The notes: generated from the letters alone by a model not told the origin. 64,000 nucleotides of DNA from Microvirga flocculans ATCC BAA-817 (GCF_000518665.1 NZ_JAEA01000012.1:1-64000), one strand, 5' to 3'; positions 49,697-58,386 are shown, counted from the first letter of the stretch. Numbers and translations: made by a program.

Positions 49697-50005
49697 GGTC
49701 TACTCCTGCCGTTGCATGGTCTTGAGGCTTAAGCCTCAGCCAGCGGGATTTCGGCGTCCTGTTTTCAGTTGAGGCCGCGCCTATACAGGAGTTTCAGGGC
49801 CTTGTCGAGCGGCACCGTCCTTTCCGTCCGGGCACTCCAGAGCGCGATCGTGCCTCTGGCGCAGCGTGCGGCCATTTGGGTCCGCTCAAAACGATGCGCT
49901 TATCAAACAGAGGCATCGGACCGACCCCAAAAGTGCAAATCCACTTTTCTCGTCCGATGCTCTAGCCTGAGTGCAGCGGTATTTCCGCAAGGGAATACAG
50001 ATTCT
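49697..50005. other. Intergenic region upstream of rplS
   Basis: 309 bp between the end of a small exported-protein gene and rplS. Repeat copy C occupies 49841-49964; the ~140 bp next to rplS should hold its promoter and leader. No gene seen. Confidence 0.6.
49841..49964. repeat. Composite palindromic repeat, copy C
   Basis: Same module order as copy B. AGCGCGATCG (49841-49850) faces ACGATGCGCT (49891-49900), imperfect. GCATCGGA (49913-49920) pairs with TCCGATGC (49953-49960), with inner CCCAAAAGTG and CCACTTTT. It lies between co-directional genes, in the gap that separates rplS from trmD. Confidence 0.82.
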
Positions 50006-50365
50006 TTACTTGGTGGCAGGCGGAGCCATGGCGCCGATCTTGGCCGCCATGTCCATGCATTCTGCTTCCTTGCCCTGCTGGTCCAACTGCTTGGCCTGCT
50101 GGATCATCTGCATGGCTTGGTTGTAACCTTGGCTTTGGGCTGTCACGTTTGCGCCCTGCCCTTGGGCGGAGGTCGCGCTCTGCGCTGTCGCTCCAGTCGT
50201 CGACGGAGTGTCCAATGCAGGCCCTCCGCCTTCCTGCTTCGCCGAAATGGACTTCTCAAGATCGGCAAGCCGCTGTGTGCACGGTCCTGCAAAGGCAGGG
50301 CCGGCCAAAGCAAGGGCAAGGGTTGAGCCGAGAAGCGTCGAGCCAAGGATGACTTTGCTGACCAT
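50006..50365 (-). CDS. Small exported hypothetical protein
   Basis: 119 aa from the ATG at 50365. Signal peptide MVSKVILGSTLLGSTLALAL...AFA. The mature part has one Cys near its start (PCTQRLADLEKSI), a Gln/Ser/Gly-rich low-complexity middle and a helical C-terminus (YNQAMQMIQQAKQLDQQGK) with a second Cys (AECMDMA); the two could form a disulfide. It resembles unnamed alphaproteobacterial periplasmic proteins. Function unknown. Confidence 0.72.
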   Translation of the reverse strand: MVSKVILGSTLLGSTLALALAGPAFAGPCTQRLADLEKSISAKQEGGGPALDTPSTTGATAQSATSAQGQGANVTAQSQGYNQAMQMIQQAKQLDQQGKEAECMDMAAKIGAMAPPATK

Positions 50366-50414
50366 ATCGATCTCCCGTGGTCGAAAGCCCCGCCTGTCAA
50401 CCCGCCGGTTCGGA

Positions 50415-51083
50415 TCAACGTTCCGTCGGGCCGATCTCCGCAAAGAGATACCGCTCGAACCAGTCCGGAAAGGCTCGCACCAGCTCCTTCGGTCCCTCCA
50501 CGGCAAGGCCCATCCGCTGCGCTTCGGCCAGGCTCACGTCGCCCCGCCACCAGGCGGCCAACGCAGGGAGGCGGGCGCGGACGCGGACCGCCTCCGGGAA
50601 ACCGGGGTTCTGGGTACAGAACGCGGTTTCCGTGCCTTTCAGCAGCAGGAAGCGCGGATGCCGGTCTCCGTCGATCTCGAAGCGTACGACCAGCGGCTCC
50701 TTGGGCAGGGCCGCCTGCCGGACGCGCCGCTGCATGTCGACGAGGAGCGGCTCGAGGTCCAGGTCTTCCTCGGCGGCGTTCCGGGGCAGCCAGCGCTGGC
50801 CCCAGGCGCCGAGCGCGCCCACGATCCCCATCAGCTCCCGGCCCGCTTCGGTGAGCGCATATTCCGGGCCGTGTACGCCCTCGCTTCGCGTCACGGCCCC
50901 CGCATGGACCAGCGCCTGCAGCCGTTCCGAGAGCATGGTGCGGGAGATGCGCGGGATGCCGCGGCGGATGTCGTTGAAGCGACGGCTGCCGCACAGGAGC
51001 TCGCGCACGACGAGAAGGGTCCAGCGCCCGCCGATGACCTCATGCGCGCGCGCCACGGAACAGAACTGACCGTAACCTGCCAT
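50415..51083 (-). CDS. HxlR-family winged-helix transcriptional regulator
   Basis: 222 aa. The N-terminal ~100 residues are the HxlR DNA-binding domain (VIGGRWTLLVVRELLCGSRRFNDIRRGIPRISRTMLSERLQ, with Cys8 near the N-terminus as in redox-sensing members). The ~120-residue C-terminal part is an extra domain, unusual for HxlR proteins of ~110-130 aa, and may bind a ligand. It is divergent from the CysK-like gene, and a palindrome overlaps its start codon. Confidence 0.9.
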   Translation of the reverse strand: MAGYGQFCSVARAHEVIGGRWTLLVVRELLCGSRRFNDIRRGIPRISRTMLSERLQALVHAGAVTRSEGVHGPEYALTEAGRELMGIVGALGAWGQRWLPRNAAEEDLDLEPLLVDMQRRVRQAALPKEPLVVRFEIDGDRHPRFLLLKGTETAFCTQNPGFPEAVRVRARLPALAAWWRGDVSLAEAQRMGLAVEGPKELVRAFPDWFERYLFAEIGPTER

Positions 51084-51102
51084 GGAATAGCGCTACCATG
51101 GC
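51079..51102. promoter_or_regulatory. Nested palindrome between the HxlR gene and the CysK-like gene
   Basis: GCCATGG (51079-51085) and CCATGGC (51096-51102) flank TAGCGCTA (51088-51095). It overlaps the HxlR start codon (51081-51083) and precedes the divergent gene. A candidate autoregulatory operator; part of the symmetry comes from the start codon itself. Confidence 0.4.
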
Positions 51103-51178
51103 GGCATGGCCCGAGGAAGTCCGGATTCCGGACCTGACGGGCCGTCCGCCTCGGGCTATCGGACGGGGACCCTTTCGG

Positions 51179-52144
51179 ATGACGCCCATGACCGCACAGC
51201 CCCGCACCGTTCTCGACCGCATCGGCAACACCTCTCTCATTGCCCTGCGCACCATCGCGCCCGCCAACGGCGCCCGCATCCTGCTGAAGCTGGAGAACGA
51301 GAACCCCACCGGCAGCATGAAGGACCGGATGGCGCTCGCCATGATCGCGGCGGCGGAGGCCGACGGACGCCTCAGGCCGGGAGGAACGGTCGTCGAATAT
51401 ACCGGCGGCAGTACGGGCGTCTCCCTCTCTCTCGTCTGCGCGGTCAAGGGCTATGCGCTCGACATCGTGACCTCCGATGCCTTCAGCCAGGAAAAGCTGG
51501 ACCACATGCAGCTTCTCGGCGCGCGGCTCCACATCGTGGCGAGCGACGGCGGTCGCATGACGGAAAAGCTCACCAAGGACATGATCGAGGAGGCCCGCCT
51601 CATTGCGCAGGCGAAGGGTTCGTTCTGGACCGACCAGATGAAGAACCGGGACCAGCTCGCCGCCTATCACCGCATGGCGGACGAGATCTGGGCCCAGGCG
51701 GGCGGAAGGATCGACGGCTTCGTCCAGAGCGTGGGCACGGCGGCCTCTCTGCGCGGCGTCGCCGAGGGCCTGAGGCGGCACAATGAGCGCATCGGAATCG
51801 TCGCCGTGGAGCCCGCCGAATCCGCCGTCCTGTCGGGTGGCCCGACAGGGGCTCACAAGATCGACGGGGTCGGCGCGGGATACGTGGTCCCGCTCTGGCA
51901 GGCGGGCCTCGCGGATGCGATCGAACGCGTTTCGACGGAAGAGGCGATGGCCATGGCCTTCCGCCTGGCGCGGGAGGAGGGCCTGTTCGCGGGCACCTCC
52001 ACCGGCGCGAACGTCACCGCCGCCCTGCGGCTGGCGGAGCGGCTCGGACCGGGCGCCACCATCGTCACGGTGATGTGCGATACGGGGATGAAATACCTCA
52101 AGACCTTCGGGGCGAAGCTCCCCGCGCAGGCTGCGCCAGCCTGA
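51179..52144 (+). CDS. Cysteine synthase-family PLP enzyme
   Basis: 321 aa from the ATG at 51179 (a second ATG at 51188). The PLP lysine is Lys48 in ENPTGSMKDRMA. EYTGGSTGVSLS corresponds to the substrate-binding loop (TSGNTG in CysK), and SVGTAASLRGV replaces the usual GTGGT phosphate loop. These differences suggest a substrate other than O-acetylserine plus sulfide. It is divergent from an HxlR regulator and ends 3 bp from the convergent trmD. Confidence 0.88.
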   Translation: MTPMTAQPRTVLDRIGNTSLIALRTIAPANGARILLKLENENPTGSMKDRMALAMIAAAEADGRLRPGGTVVEYTGGSTGVSLSLVCAVKGYALDIVTSDAFSQEKLDHMQLLGARLHIVASDGGRMTEKLTKDMIEEARLIAQAKGSFWTDQMKNRDQLAAYHRMADEIWAQAGGRIDGFVQSVGTAASLRGVAEGLRRHNERIGIVAVEPAESAVLSGGPTGAHKIDGVGAGYVVPLWQAGLADAIERVSTEEAMAMAFRLAREEGLFAGTSTGANVTAALRLAERLGPGATIVTVMCDTGMKYLKTFGAKLPAQAAPA

Positions 52145-52147
52145 GCG

Positions 52148-52831
52148 CTATCGCTCCAGCAGGTCCGGCCTGCGCTCGCGGGTGATGCGCTCCGATTCCG
52201 CGCGCCGCCAGCGCTCGATGGCGGCGTGATTGCCCGAGAGGAGCACCTCGGGAATGCTCCGGCCCTCCCATTCGCGGGGGCGCGTATAATGCGGGTATTC
52301 GAGGCGGTTCGTCTCGAAACTCTCCTCGGTGCCGGAGGCCTCCTTGCCCATGACGCCGGGGAGCAGGCGCACGCAGGCATCGAGCACGATCATCGCCGCC
52401 ATCTCGCCGCCGGAGAGCACGTAATCGCCGATGGAGACCTCTTGCAGGCCGCGCGCCTCGATCACACGCTCGTCCACGCCCTCGAAGCGGCCGCAGACGA
52501 TGATCGCGCCGGGACCGGCGGCAAGCTCGCGCGCATAGCTTTGAGTGAGCGGCCTGCCGCGCGGGCTCATGAGAAGTTTCGGGCGCAGATCGCCGGCCGC
52601 TGCGGCCGCGTCGATGGCGGCGCCCAGCACATCGCAGCGGATCACCATGCCGGGGCCGCCGCCTGCGGGCGTATCGTCCACCGCGCGATGGCGCCCGAGA
52701 CCGTGATCGCGGATGTTTCTGGCCTCCAGCGACCACAGGCCGCGCGACAGGGCATCGCCGGAAAGCGACAGGCCCAAGGGGCCTGGAAACATCTCGGGGT
52801 ACAGGGTGAGGATGGTGGCCGCAAAGCTCAC
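52148..52831 (-). CDS. trmD: tRNA (guanine37-N1)-methyltransferase TrmD
   Basis: SAM-dependent SPOUT enzyme that makes m1G37 and prevents frameshifting. 227 aa. The trefoil-knot motifs are present: [32 protein letters not shown] and [20 protein letters not shown]. Its start overlaps the rimM stop by 4 bp. The expected next gene, rplS, is displaced. Confidence 0.97.
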   Translation of the reverse strand: MSFAATILTLYPEMFPGPLGLSLSGDALSRGLWSLEARNIRDHGLGRHRAVDDTPAGGGPGMVIRCDVLGAAIDAAAAAGDLRPKLLMSPRGRPLTQSYARELAAGPGAIIVCGRFEGVDERVIEARGLQEVSIGDYVLSGGEMAAMIVLDACVRLLPGVMGKEASGTEESFETNRLEYPHYTRPREWEGRSIPEVLLSGNHAAIERWRRAESERITRERRPDLLER

Positions 52832-53541
52832 GCGCGGTCCTCACCGGGTTCGGGCGTGCCCACTTCGAAGAAGTCGTCGGGAAGGGCTGCGATCACGCGC
52901 TTGCCTGCAATATCGACCGTCGGCACGAAGGCTTTCGTGAAGGGCAGGAGCGCGGTCGGCCCCTTTTGCGCGGGCGCGATCTCGAGAAGGTCGCCGCCGC
53001 CGTAATTGGGCACGGCGACGATGGTGCCGACGGTCTCGCCCGTTTCATTCTGAACGGAAAGGCCGATGAGATCGGCGAGCAGGAATTCGTCTTCGTCGTC
53101 AGGGGGCGGAAGCGTGTCGCGCTCGACGTAAAGCTGCACGCGGTTGAGCGCCTCGGAAGCCTCGCGCGTGGTCACGCCCTCGACCGTCGCGATCAGCAGA
53201 TCGGGCGCGCCGCCGGGAGCGGGGCGGACGGATTTCAGAGAATAGGTTTTGCCGTTCGAAGCAATGAGCGGCCTGTAGGCGGCGATCGCATGGGGCTCGC
53301 CGGTATGGGATTTCAGCCGCACCTCGCCTTTGAGGCCGTGCGCGCGGCCGAACTCGCCCACGAGGACGAGATCGTCCCGATGCGGCAGGGCGAACCCTCC
53401 TCCCCCTTGTGGGGAGAAGAGGGAGGTGGGGGTGTCAGCGCCACGTTTTGTTATCTTGACGCTCGCACCCCCACCCCTGCCCCTCCCCGCAGGGGGGAGG
53501 GGTGAGGCGGAGCGTTGTTGGAAACGCTCCTTCTTCGTCAT
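52828..53541 (-). CDS. rimM: Ribosome maturation factor RimM with repeat-derived N-terminal insertion
   Basis: Assists 30S head assembly with S19. 237 aa, longer than the usual ~165-190. The RimM domain begins at about residue 57 ([26 protein letters not shown]), and the PRC-barrel is at about 140-215 ([12 protein letters not shown]... to [17 protein letters not shown]). Residues ~13-49 are encoded by a GC-rich palindromic element (53394-53506) read in frame. The ATG at 53541 lies 3 bp after the rpsP stop and is the only ATG before the domain. A GTG at Val61 could give a shorter form but would cut into the domain. Confidence 0.93.
   Translation of the reverse strand: MTKKERFQQRSASPLPPAGRGRGGGASVKITKRGADTPTSLFSPQGGGGFALPHRDDLVLVGEFGRAHGLKGEVRLKSHTGEPHAIAAYRPLIASNGKTYSLKSVRPAPGGAPDLLIATVEGVTTREASEALNRVQLYVERDTLPPPDDEDEFLLADLIGLSVQNETGETVGTIVAVPNYGGGDLLEIAPAQKGPTALLPFTKAFVPTVDIAGKRVIAALPDDFFEVGTPEPGEDRA
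53394..53506. repeat. GC-rich double-hairpin element inside rimM
   Basis: Two ~40-bp arms (53394-53434 and 53466-53506) are inverted copies of each other, and each arm is itself a hairpin (CCCCCTTGTGGGGAG and CTCCCCGCAGGGGGG). About 30 bp of unique sequence separates them. The form is that of intergenic repeats common in Hyphomicrobiales genomes. Here it is entirely coding. Confidence 0.85.
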
Positions 53542-53544
53542 GTT

Positions 53545-53898
53545 TTAAGCAGCCTCGCCTTCGGCAGCCGCGGCGGCCTTCTCGGCAGCACGCTCCTGGG
53601 CCTTCTTGCCCGGGACGGCCTTCTGCGGGTTGTTGCGGGCCGGACGCTTCAGGAGACCGGCGGCATCGAGGAAGCGCAGGACGCGGTCGGTCGGCTGGGC
53701 GCCCTTGGCGAGCCAGGCCTTGATCTTCTCGATCTCGAGAACGACGCGGCCGGCGTCATCCTTCGGCTTCATCGGGTCGTAGGTGCCGACCTTCTCGATG
53801 AAGCGGCCATCGCGCGGGGAGCGCGAGTCGGCGACGACGATGCGGTAGTAGGGACGCTTCTTCGCACCACCACGGGTGAGACGGATCTTCAGGGACAT
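53545..53898 (-). CDS. rpsP: 30S ribosomal protein S16
   Basis: 117 aa. Core S16 sequence [42 protein letters not shown] is complete; the C-terminus is a longer Lys/Ala/Glu tail, common in alphaproteobacteria. It is followed 3 bp later by rimM and preceded by ffh in the same operon direction. Confidence 0.98.
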   Translation of the reverse strand: MSLKIRLTRGGAKKRPYYRIVVADSRSPRDGRFIEKVGTYDPMKPKDDAGRVVLEIEKIKAWLAKGAQPTDRVLRFLDAAGLLKRPARNNPQKAVPGKKAQERAAEKAAAAAEGEAA

Positions 53899-53965
53899 GG
53901 GTTTCTCCTTTTAGTGTCCTGCGATCAAACTTGTGCCGTTCCAGATCAGGCTGAGACGACGAAAC

Positions 53966-55525
53966 CTATTTCTTCTTCCCGAACGGAAAACCGCCGATGC
54001 CCGGAAGACCGGGGATCTTCGGTCCGCCGAGACCCGGCAGGCCGGGAACGCCCTTCGGCATGAGCGGAAGCGCGCCGCCTGCGCCGGTGCCGGGGAAATC
54101 GGGGAGCTTGCCGCCCATCTGCTTCTGCAGCGCCTCGATCTGCTCAGGGGTCGGCTGGGGCATGCCGCCCATTCCGCCGCCGAGGCCGAACATCTTGCCG
54201 AGCGCGCCGGCCATGCCCTTGCCCTTGCCGCCGCCCATCATCTTCATGACGTCGGCCATCTGGCGGTGCATCTTCAGGAGCTTGTTGATGTCCTCGACCT
54301 TCACGCCCGAACCCGCGGCGATGCGCTTCTTGCGCGAGGCTTTGAGAATATCCGGGTTGCGGCGCTCGGCGGGGGTCATGGAATCGATGATGGCGCGCTG
54401 GCGCTTGATGATCCTGTCGTCGAGATTGGCGTTCTCGAGCTGCGCCTTCATCTTGGCGACGCCCGGCAGCATGCCCATGAGGCCGCCGAGACCGCCGATC
54501 TTCTCCATCTGGGAGAGCTGGTCGCGCAGGTCCTCCAGGTCGAACTTGCCCTTGCGCATCTTCTCGGCCATGCGCTGGGCTTGTGCGGCGTCGAAATTCT
54601 CCGCCGCCTTTTCGACGAGGGAGACGATGTCGCCCATGCCGAGGATGCGGTTGGCGACGCGGGAGGGATGGAATTCCTCCAGCGCATCGACCTTTTCGCC
54701 CGTGCCGATGAGCTTGATCGGCTTGCCCGTCACGGCGCGCATGGAAAGCGCCGCGCCGCCGCGCGCATCGCCGTCCATGCGGGTCAGCACGATACCGGTG
54801 ACGCCGAGGCGCTCGTCGAAGGCGCGCGCGGTGTTCACCGCGTCCTGGCCGGTGAGCGCGTCCGCCACGAGCAGGACCTCGTGCGGGCCGGTGGCCGCGC
54901 GCACTTCCGCCGCCTCCACCATGAGCGCCTCGTCCACGGTCACGCGGCCGGCGGTGTCGAGCATCACCACGTCATAGCCGCCCAGGCGCGCGGCCTCCAT
55001 GGCGCGCCGCGCGATCTGCACCGCCGACTGGCCCGCGACGATGGGAAGCGTATCGACGCCCACCTGCTTGCCCAGCACCGCGAGCTGCTCCATCGCCGCC
55101 GGACGGCGCGTGTCGAGCGAGGCCATGAGAACCTTGCGGTTCTCGCGGTCGGTGAGGCGCTTGGCGATCTTGGCGGTGGTGGTCGTCTTGCCCGAGCCCT
55201 GCAAGCCCACCATCAGGATGCCGACGGGCGGAACCGCATTGAGGCTGATCACCTCGGCGTCAGAGCCCAGCATCTCCACGAGCTGGTCGTGGACGATCTT
55301 GACCACCTGCTGGCCGGGGGAAACGGACTTCACGACCTCCGCGCCCACCGCGCGGGCGCGCACCTTGTCCGTGAAGGAGCGCACGACCTCGAGGGCGACG
55401 TCCGCCTCGAGCAGGGCGCGGCGGACCTCGCGCAGGGCCGCGTTGACATCCTCCTCGGTCAGCGCGCCGCGGCGCGTGAGCGAGTTCAGGATGGTGGAAA
55501 GCTTGTCGGAAAGGCCTTCGAACAT
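53966..55525 (-). CDS. ffh: Signal recognition particle protein Ffh
   Basis: GTPase that binds signal sequences and 4.5S RNA. 519 aa from the ATG at 55525 (MFEGLSDKLSTILNSL); a GTG at 55531 gives two more residues, overlaps the upstream stop (GTGA) and has AAGGA 5 nt before it, so it is a real alternative. N domain, then GTPase motifs GLQGSGKTTTTAKI, DTRRPAAMEQL, DTAGR and TRMDGDARGGAAL, then a Met/Gly-rich M domain from about residue 300. Confidence 0.98.
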   Translation of the reverse strand: MFEGLSDKLSTILNSLTRRGALTEEDVNAALREVRRALLEADVALEVVRSFTDKVRARAVGAEVVKSVSPGQQVVKIVHDQLVEMLGSDAEVISLNAVPPVGILMVGLQGSGKTTTTAKIAKRLTDRENRKVLMASLDTRRPAAMEQLAVLGKQVGVDTLPIVAGQSAVQIARRAMEAARLGGYDVVMLDTAGRVTVDEALMVEAAEVRAATGPHEVLLVADALTGQDAVNTARAFDERLGVTGIVLTRMDGDARGGAALSMRAVTGKPIKLIGTGEKVDALEEFHPSRVANRILGMGDIVSLVEKAAENFDAAQAQRMAEKMRKGKFDLEDLRDQLSQMEKIGGLGGLMGMLPGVAKMKAQLENANLDDRIIKRQRAIIDSMTPAERRNPDILKASRKKRIAAGSGVKVEDINKLLKMHRQMADVMKMMGGGKGKGMAGALGKMFGLGGGMGGMPQPTPEQIEALQKQMGGKLPDFPGTGAGGALPLMPKGVPGLPGLGGPKIPGLPGIGGFPFGKKK

Positions 55526-55527
55526 GA

Positions 55528-55743
55528 TCACTCAATTCCTTTGGCGATGAGTGGTACATCGCGATCCGCGATGGCCTTTTCAAAGTGGCTTATGGCCGCC
55601 TCGAACTTGTCCCGGCAGCCGGGATTGCAGAAGCCGACGACCTCGCCGCGATAGCGGGTGAGCGAATCCGCCGCGATCGGCTTTCCCGACCACGGGCAGG
55701 TCTCGTTGACCGCGTCCTCGATGCGCAATGTCTCGTCCGGCAT
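55528..55743 (-). CDS. Small Cys-rich protein, TRASH/YHS-like zinc finger
   Basis: 71 aa. Two Cys pairs, ETCPWSGKPI and GFCNPGCRDKFEAAI, form a compact metal-binding unit like TRASH/YHS-type fingers. Similar small proteins occur in alphaproteobacteria without known function. Its stop codon overlaps the possible GTG start of ffh, so the two may be translationally coupled. Confidence 0.72.
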   Translation of the reverse strand: MPDETLRIEDAVNETCPWSGKPIAADSLTRYRGEVVGFCNPGCRDKFEAAISHFEKAIADRDVPLIAKGIE

Positions 55744-55967
55744 CCGTTCGTCCCTGACGCGAAACCCAAATGAAAGCGCGCCCGAGGGCGCATCGCGCTG
55801 TCGGACGTTGACCTCCAGCCTCTCGGGCTGGTCGGCGGCTCAAAAGGGCTCGCTCTACAGATTTGCGGTCAGCACCTAAGGGGAAAAAGCGGCAGAGTCA
55901 AGGAAAGGGCTGGAGATCGAGACTCTTAAGGGCTGACCTTTCGGCATTGCGCCGGGGCCGGGGCGGC

Positions 55968-56189
55968 TTACCCCTCCAGGGGCCGGGCCTCTTCCGGCAG
56001 CATGATCGGGATGCCGTCGCGGATCGGGTAGGCGAGCTTGGCGCGGCGGCTGATCAGCTCCTGGCGGGCGGCGTCGTATTCCAGCGTTTCCTTGGTGAGC
56101 GGACAGACGAGAAGCTCCAGGAGCTTGGGGTCGATCCGCGTCGCCTCCACCGCTTGGGGCGTTTCGGTCTGGGTCGTATCCGGCACCAT
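55968..56189 (-). CDS. Trm112 family protein (UPF0434)
   Basis: 73 aa. The Trm112-like core reads [42 protein letters not shown]. Only one Cys is kept, typical of the bacterial YcaR branch, which often lacks the full zinc site. Partner unknown; related proteins activate methyltransferases. It follows the LON-domain gene by 12 bp in a run of co-directional genes. The 224-bp gap beyond it contains only a short GCGCCC/GGGCGC hairpin at 55778-55791. Confidence 0.9.
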   Translation of the reverse strand: MVPDTTQTETPQAVEATRIDPKLLELLVCPLTKETLEYDAARQELISRRAKLAYPIRDGIPIMLPEEARPLEG

Positions 56190-56201
56190 GTTTTTCGTTT
56201 C

Positions 56202-56873
56202 CTATTGCAGGGTCGAGTCGGAGCTGGCGCCGCCGCGGGCGAGCTCGATCTCGGTGAGCGCGATGAGGACTTCCGCCCGCGTCTTGAGGTTTGGCGCTTC
56301 GAGCAGCGCCTGCTTCTCGCGCACGCCGAAGGGGCTCATCATGCACAGGGCGTTCACGAGGGCCTCGTTGGGCGCTTCCTCGATGCCGCGCCAGTCGACC
56401 TTCACATGGACCGAATCGACGAAGTCGCGCAGGGCCTTCACCACGCCGGCCCGGTCCACCTCGTTCTCGCCTGCGCGCGCCGTGAAATCGGAGGCGAAGG
56501 GCTCGAAGGTCACGCGGCAGCGGCGGAAGAGGTCGATGGGCGGCAGCTCCTCCTGGATGCGGAAGCGCGAGATGCCGATGAGCGTGACGAGATAGCGTCC
56601 GTCGCCGGTCTCGGCGAACTGCGTGATGCGACCGGCGCAGCCGACCCGGTAGAGCTTGGGCGCGGCTGCGCGGGAATCGTTGTCGGCGTCAGGCTGCACC
56701 ATGCCGATGATGCGGTCGGTCCTGAGCGCCTCATCCACCATCGCCACATAGCGCGGCTCAAAGATGTTGAGCGGCATCTGCCCGCGCGGAAGAAGCAGCG
56801 CGCCGGGGAGGGGAAAAACCGGGATGACCGACGGGCAATCCTCCGGCCCACGGTATACCGCGTTCATTCCCAT
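56202..56873 (-). CDS. LON peptidase substrate-binding domain protein
   Basis: 223 aa. Lon N-terminal (PUA-like) domain alone: VIPVFPLPGALLLPRGQMPLNIFEPRYVAMVDEAL at the start and YLVTLIGISRFRIQEELP in the middle, without AAA or protease domains. Such proteins are thought to be adaptors or decoys for proteolysis; the role is not shown. Encoded between a thioredoxin-TPR protein and a Trm112 protein, a usual alphaproteobacterial trio. Confidence 0.93.
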   Translation of the reverse strand: MGMNAVYRGPEDCPSVIPVFPLPGALLLPRGQMPLNIFEPRYVAMVDEALRTDRIIGMVQPDADNDSRAAAPKLYRVGCAGRITQFAETGDGRYLVTLIGISRFRIQEELPPIDLFRRCRVTFEPFASDFTARAGENEVDRAGVVKALRDFVDSVHVKVDWRGIEEAPNEALVNALCMMSPFGVREKQALLEAPNLKTRAEVLIALTEIELARGGASSDSTLQ

Positions 56874-56900
56874 GCCGCTCTCCCAAACCGTTTCGAGACG

Positions 56901-57806
56901 TCAAGCGAACAGGAGCGAGGAAAGCCTGCGCCGTCCTGTCAGGGTCATCTCGTCCGTCGGGCCCCAGGCCTCGAAAAACTGGACGAGCTGCTTGCGCGCG
57001 CCGTCATCGTTCCAATTGCGGTCGCGGCGGACGATTTCAAGGAGGTGGTCGACGGCTTCTTCGCGTTTCCCGCGGGCGTTCAGCCCGACAGCGAGGTCGA
57101 AGCGCGCCTGATGGTCCGCCGGATCGGCCTCGACCCGGCGCTGGAGGTCGGTGAGGTCGCCGAGGGATTCCGCCTGTTCGGCGAGCTCCACCGCGGCGCG
57201 CGCGCCGGCGATGGCCGGGTCGTTGGCCTTGGCCTGGGGGGCCATGGCGAGAAAGCGCTTCGCCCCTTCGAGGTCGCCCACCTCCATATGAAGCTTCACG
57301 AGGGCTGCGAGCGCCGCGACGTTCTCGGGATCCTGCGAGAGGACGGCGGCGTAGAGCTCAGCGGCTCCGCCCATGTCGCCGGCCGCCGCCAGGCGGTCGG
57401 CCTCGGCCAGGATCTCCTCGGCGGCGCTCGGGCCGAGCGGGCCCACGAGGCGCTCGATGAAGCTCTTCACCTGGCTTTCCGGCAGCGCGCCCATGAAGCC
57501 GTCCACCGGCTGGCCGCGCTGGAAGGCGAAGACGGCGGGGATCGACTGCACGCCGAGCTGGCCCGCGATCTGCGGATGCTCGTCGATGTTCATCTTCACG
57601 AGCTTCACCTTGCCGCCCGCGGCGCGCACGGCCTTCTCGATGATCGGCGTGAGCTGCTTGCAGGGGCCGCACCAGGGGGCCCAGAAATCGACGAGCACCG
57701 GCTGGTTCATGGATTCCGCGAGCACGTCCTGGCGGAACGTCGCCGTGGTGGTGTCCTTCACGAGATCGTCGGGGGAGGGGCCGGGGGCGGGAGTATCGGA
57801 GAGCAT
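56901..57806 (-). CDS. Thioredoxin-TPR co-chaperone (YbbN/CnoX-like)
   Basis: 301 aa. N-terminal thioredoxin domain with an intact WAPWCGPCKQLTP active site (E. coli YbbN has lost one Cys), followed from about residue 145 by TPR helices (AAELYAAVLSQDPENVAALAALVKLHM...). CnoX proteins hold hypochlorite-damaged clients for GroEL. The CGPC site suggests it can also reduce disulfides, as reported for Caulobacter-type CnoX. Confidence 0.92.
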   Translation of the reverse strand: MLSDTPAPGPSPDDLVKDTTTATFRQDVLAESMNQPVLVDFWAPWCGPCKQLTPIIEKAVRAAGGKVKLVKMNIDEHPQIAGQLGVQSIPAVFAFQRGQPVDGFMGALPESQVKSFIERLVGPLGPSAAEEILAEADRLAAAGDMGGAAELYAAVLSQDPENVAALAALVKLHMEVGDLEGAKRFLAMAPQAKANDPAIAGARAAVELAEQAESLGDLTDLQRRVEADPADHQARFDLAVGLNARGKREEAVDHLLEIVRRDRNWNDDGARKQLVQFFEAWGPTDEMTLTGRRRLSSLLFA

Positions 57807-57846
57807 GCGATCCTCGAAGGCGTGGTCGTGAGAAGAAGCTATGAAC

Positions 57847-58386
57847 CTAGATGGGAGCTCGACCGTTCTCCTGCAATTCCGCAGGCGGCTCCGGCAGTTT
57901 CAGGATGATCGGGTCGTGGCCGGTGGCGCGCAGGAACTTCACCAGATCCTCCCGCGAAACGCCCGTGGTCATGGAATTGACGAGGGGGTGAAAATTCACC
58001 CGCTCGTGCTCCATGAGGTTGGCGTCGAGCACCATGGTCACCTTGCCTTCTCCGTCGTTCACCACCGCGAAGGCCGTGACCGAGCCGGGCTCGACCCCGA
58101 GCATCTCCCTCAGCTGCTCGGCCGAGCCGAAGGACAGGCGACCCGAGGCGCCGAGGGCCTCGTGCGCGCGCTTGAGGTCGATGGCCGTGTCGTGCTTGGC
58201 GGAAATCAGGAAGAAGCGCCCCTTCTTGTCCTTCACGAACAGGTTCTTGGAATGGGCTCCCGGGATCCGCTCCTTGACATGATGCGATTCGGCCACCGTG
58301 AACACCGGCGCGTGCTCCACCGTCTCGGCGGGGATGCCGAGGGCGGAGAGCCGGTCCAGGAGCTCCTGCGGGGACAGATGGGCCAA
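57847..58386 (-). CDS. Prolyl-tRNA editing deacylase (YbaK/ProX type)
   Basis: Hydrolyses mischarged Ala- or Cys-tRNA(Pro). The domain runs from LSPQELLDRLSALGIPAETVEHAPVFTVAES, through GAHSKNLFVKDKKGRFFLIS with the conserved Lys, to VNFHPLVNSMTTGVSREDLVKFL. No ATG fits; the best start is the TTG at 58386, with GGAG 8 nt upstream, giving 179 aa. The frame open to 58791 crosses the tRNA gene and is not coding. Confidence 0.88.
   Translation of the reverse strand: MAHLSPQELLDRLSALGIPAETVEHAPVFTVAESHHVKERIPGAHSKNLFVKDKKGRFFLISAKHDTAIDLKRAHEALGASGRLSFGSAEQLREMLGVEPGSVTAFAVVNDGEGKVTMVLDANLMEHERVNFHPLVNSMTTGVSREDLVKFLRATGHDPIILKLPEPPAELQENGRAPI

Noticed and set aside
53933-55654. 573-residue plus-strand open frame opposite ffh
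   Set aside because: His/Leu/Arg/Ala-rich shadow of ffh; no domain and no sensible start.
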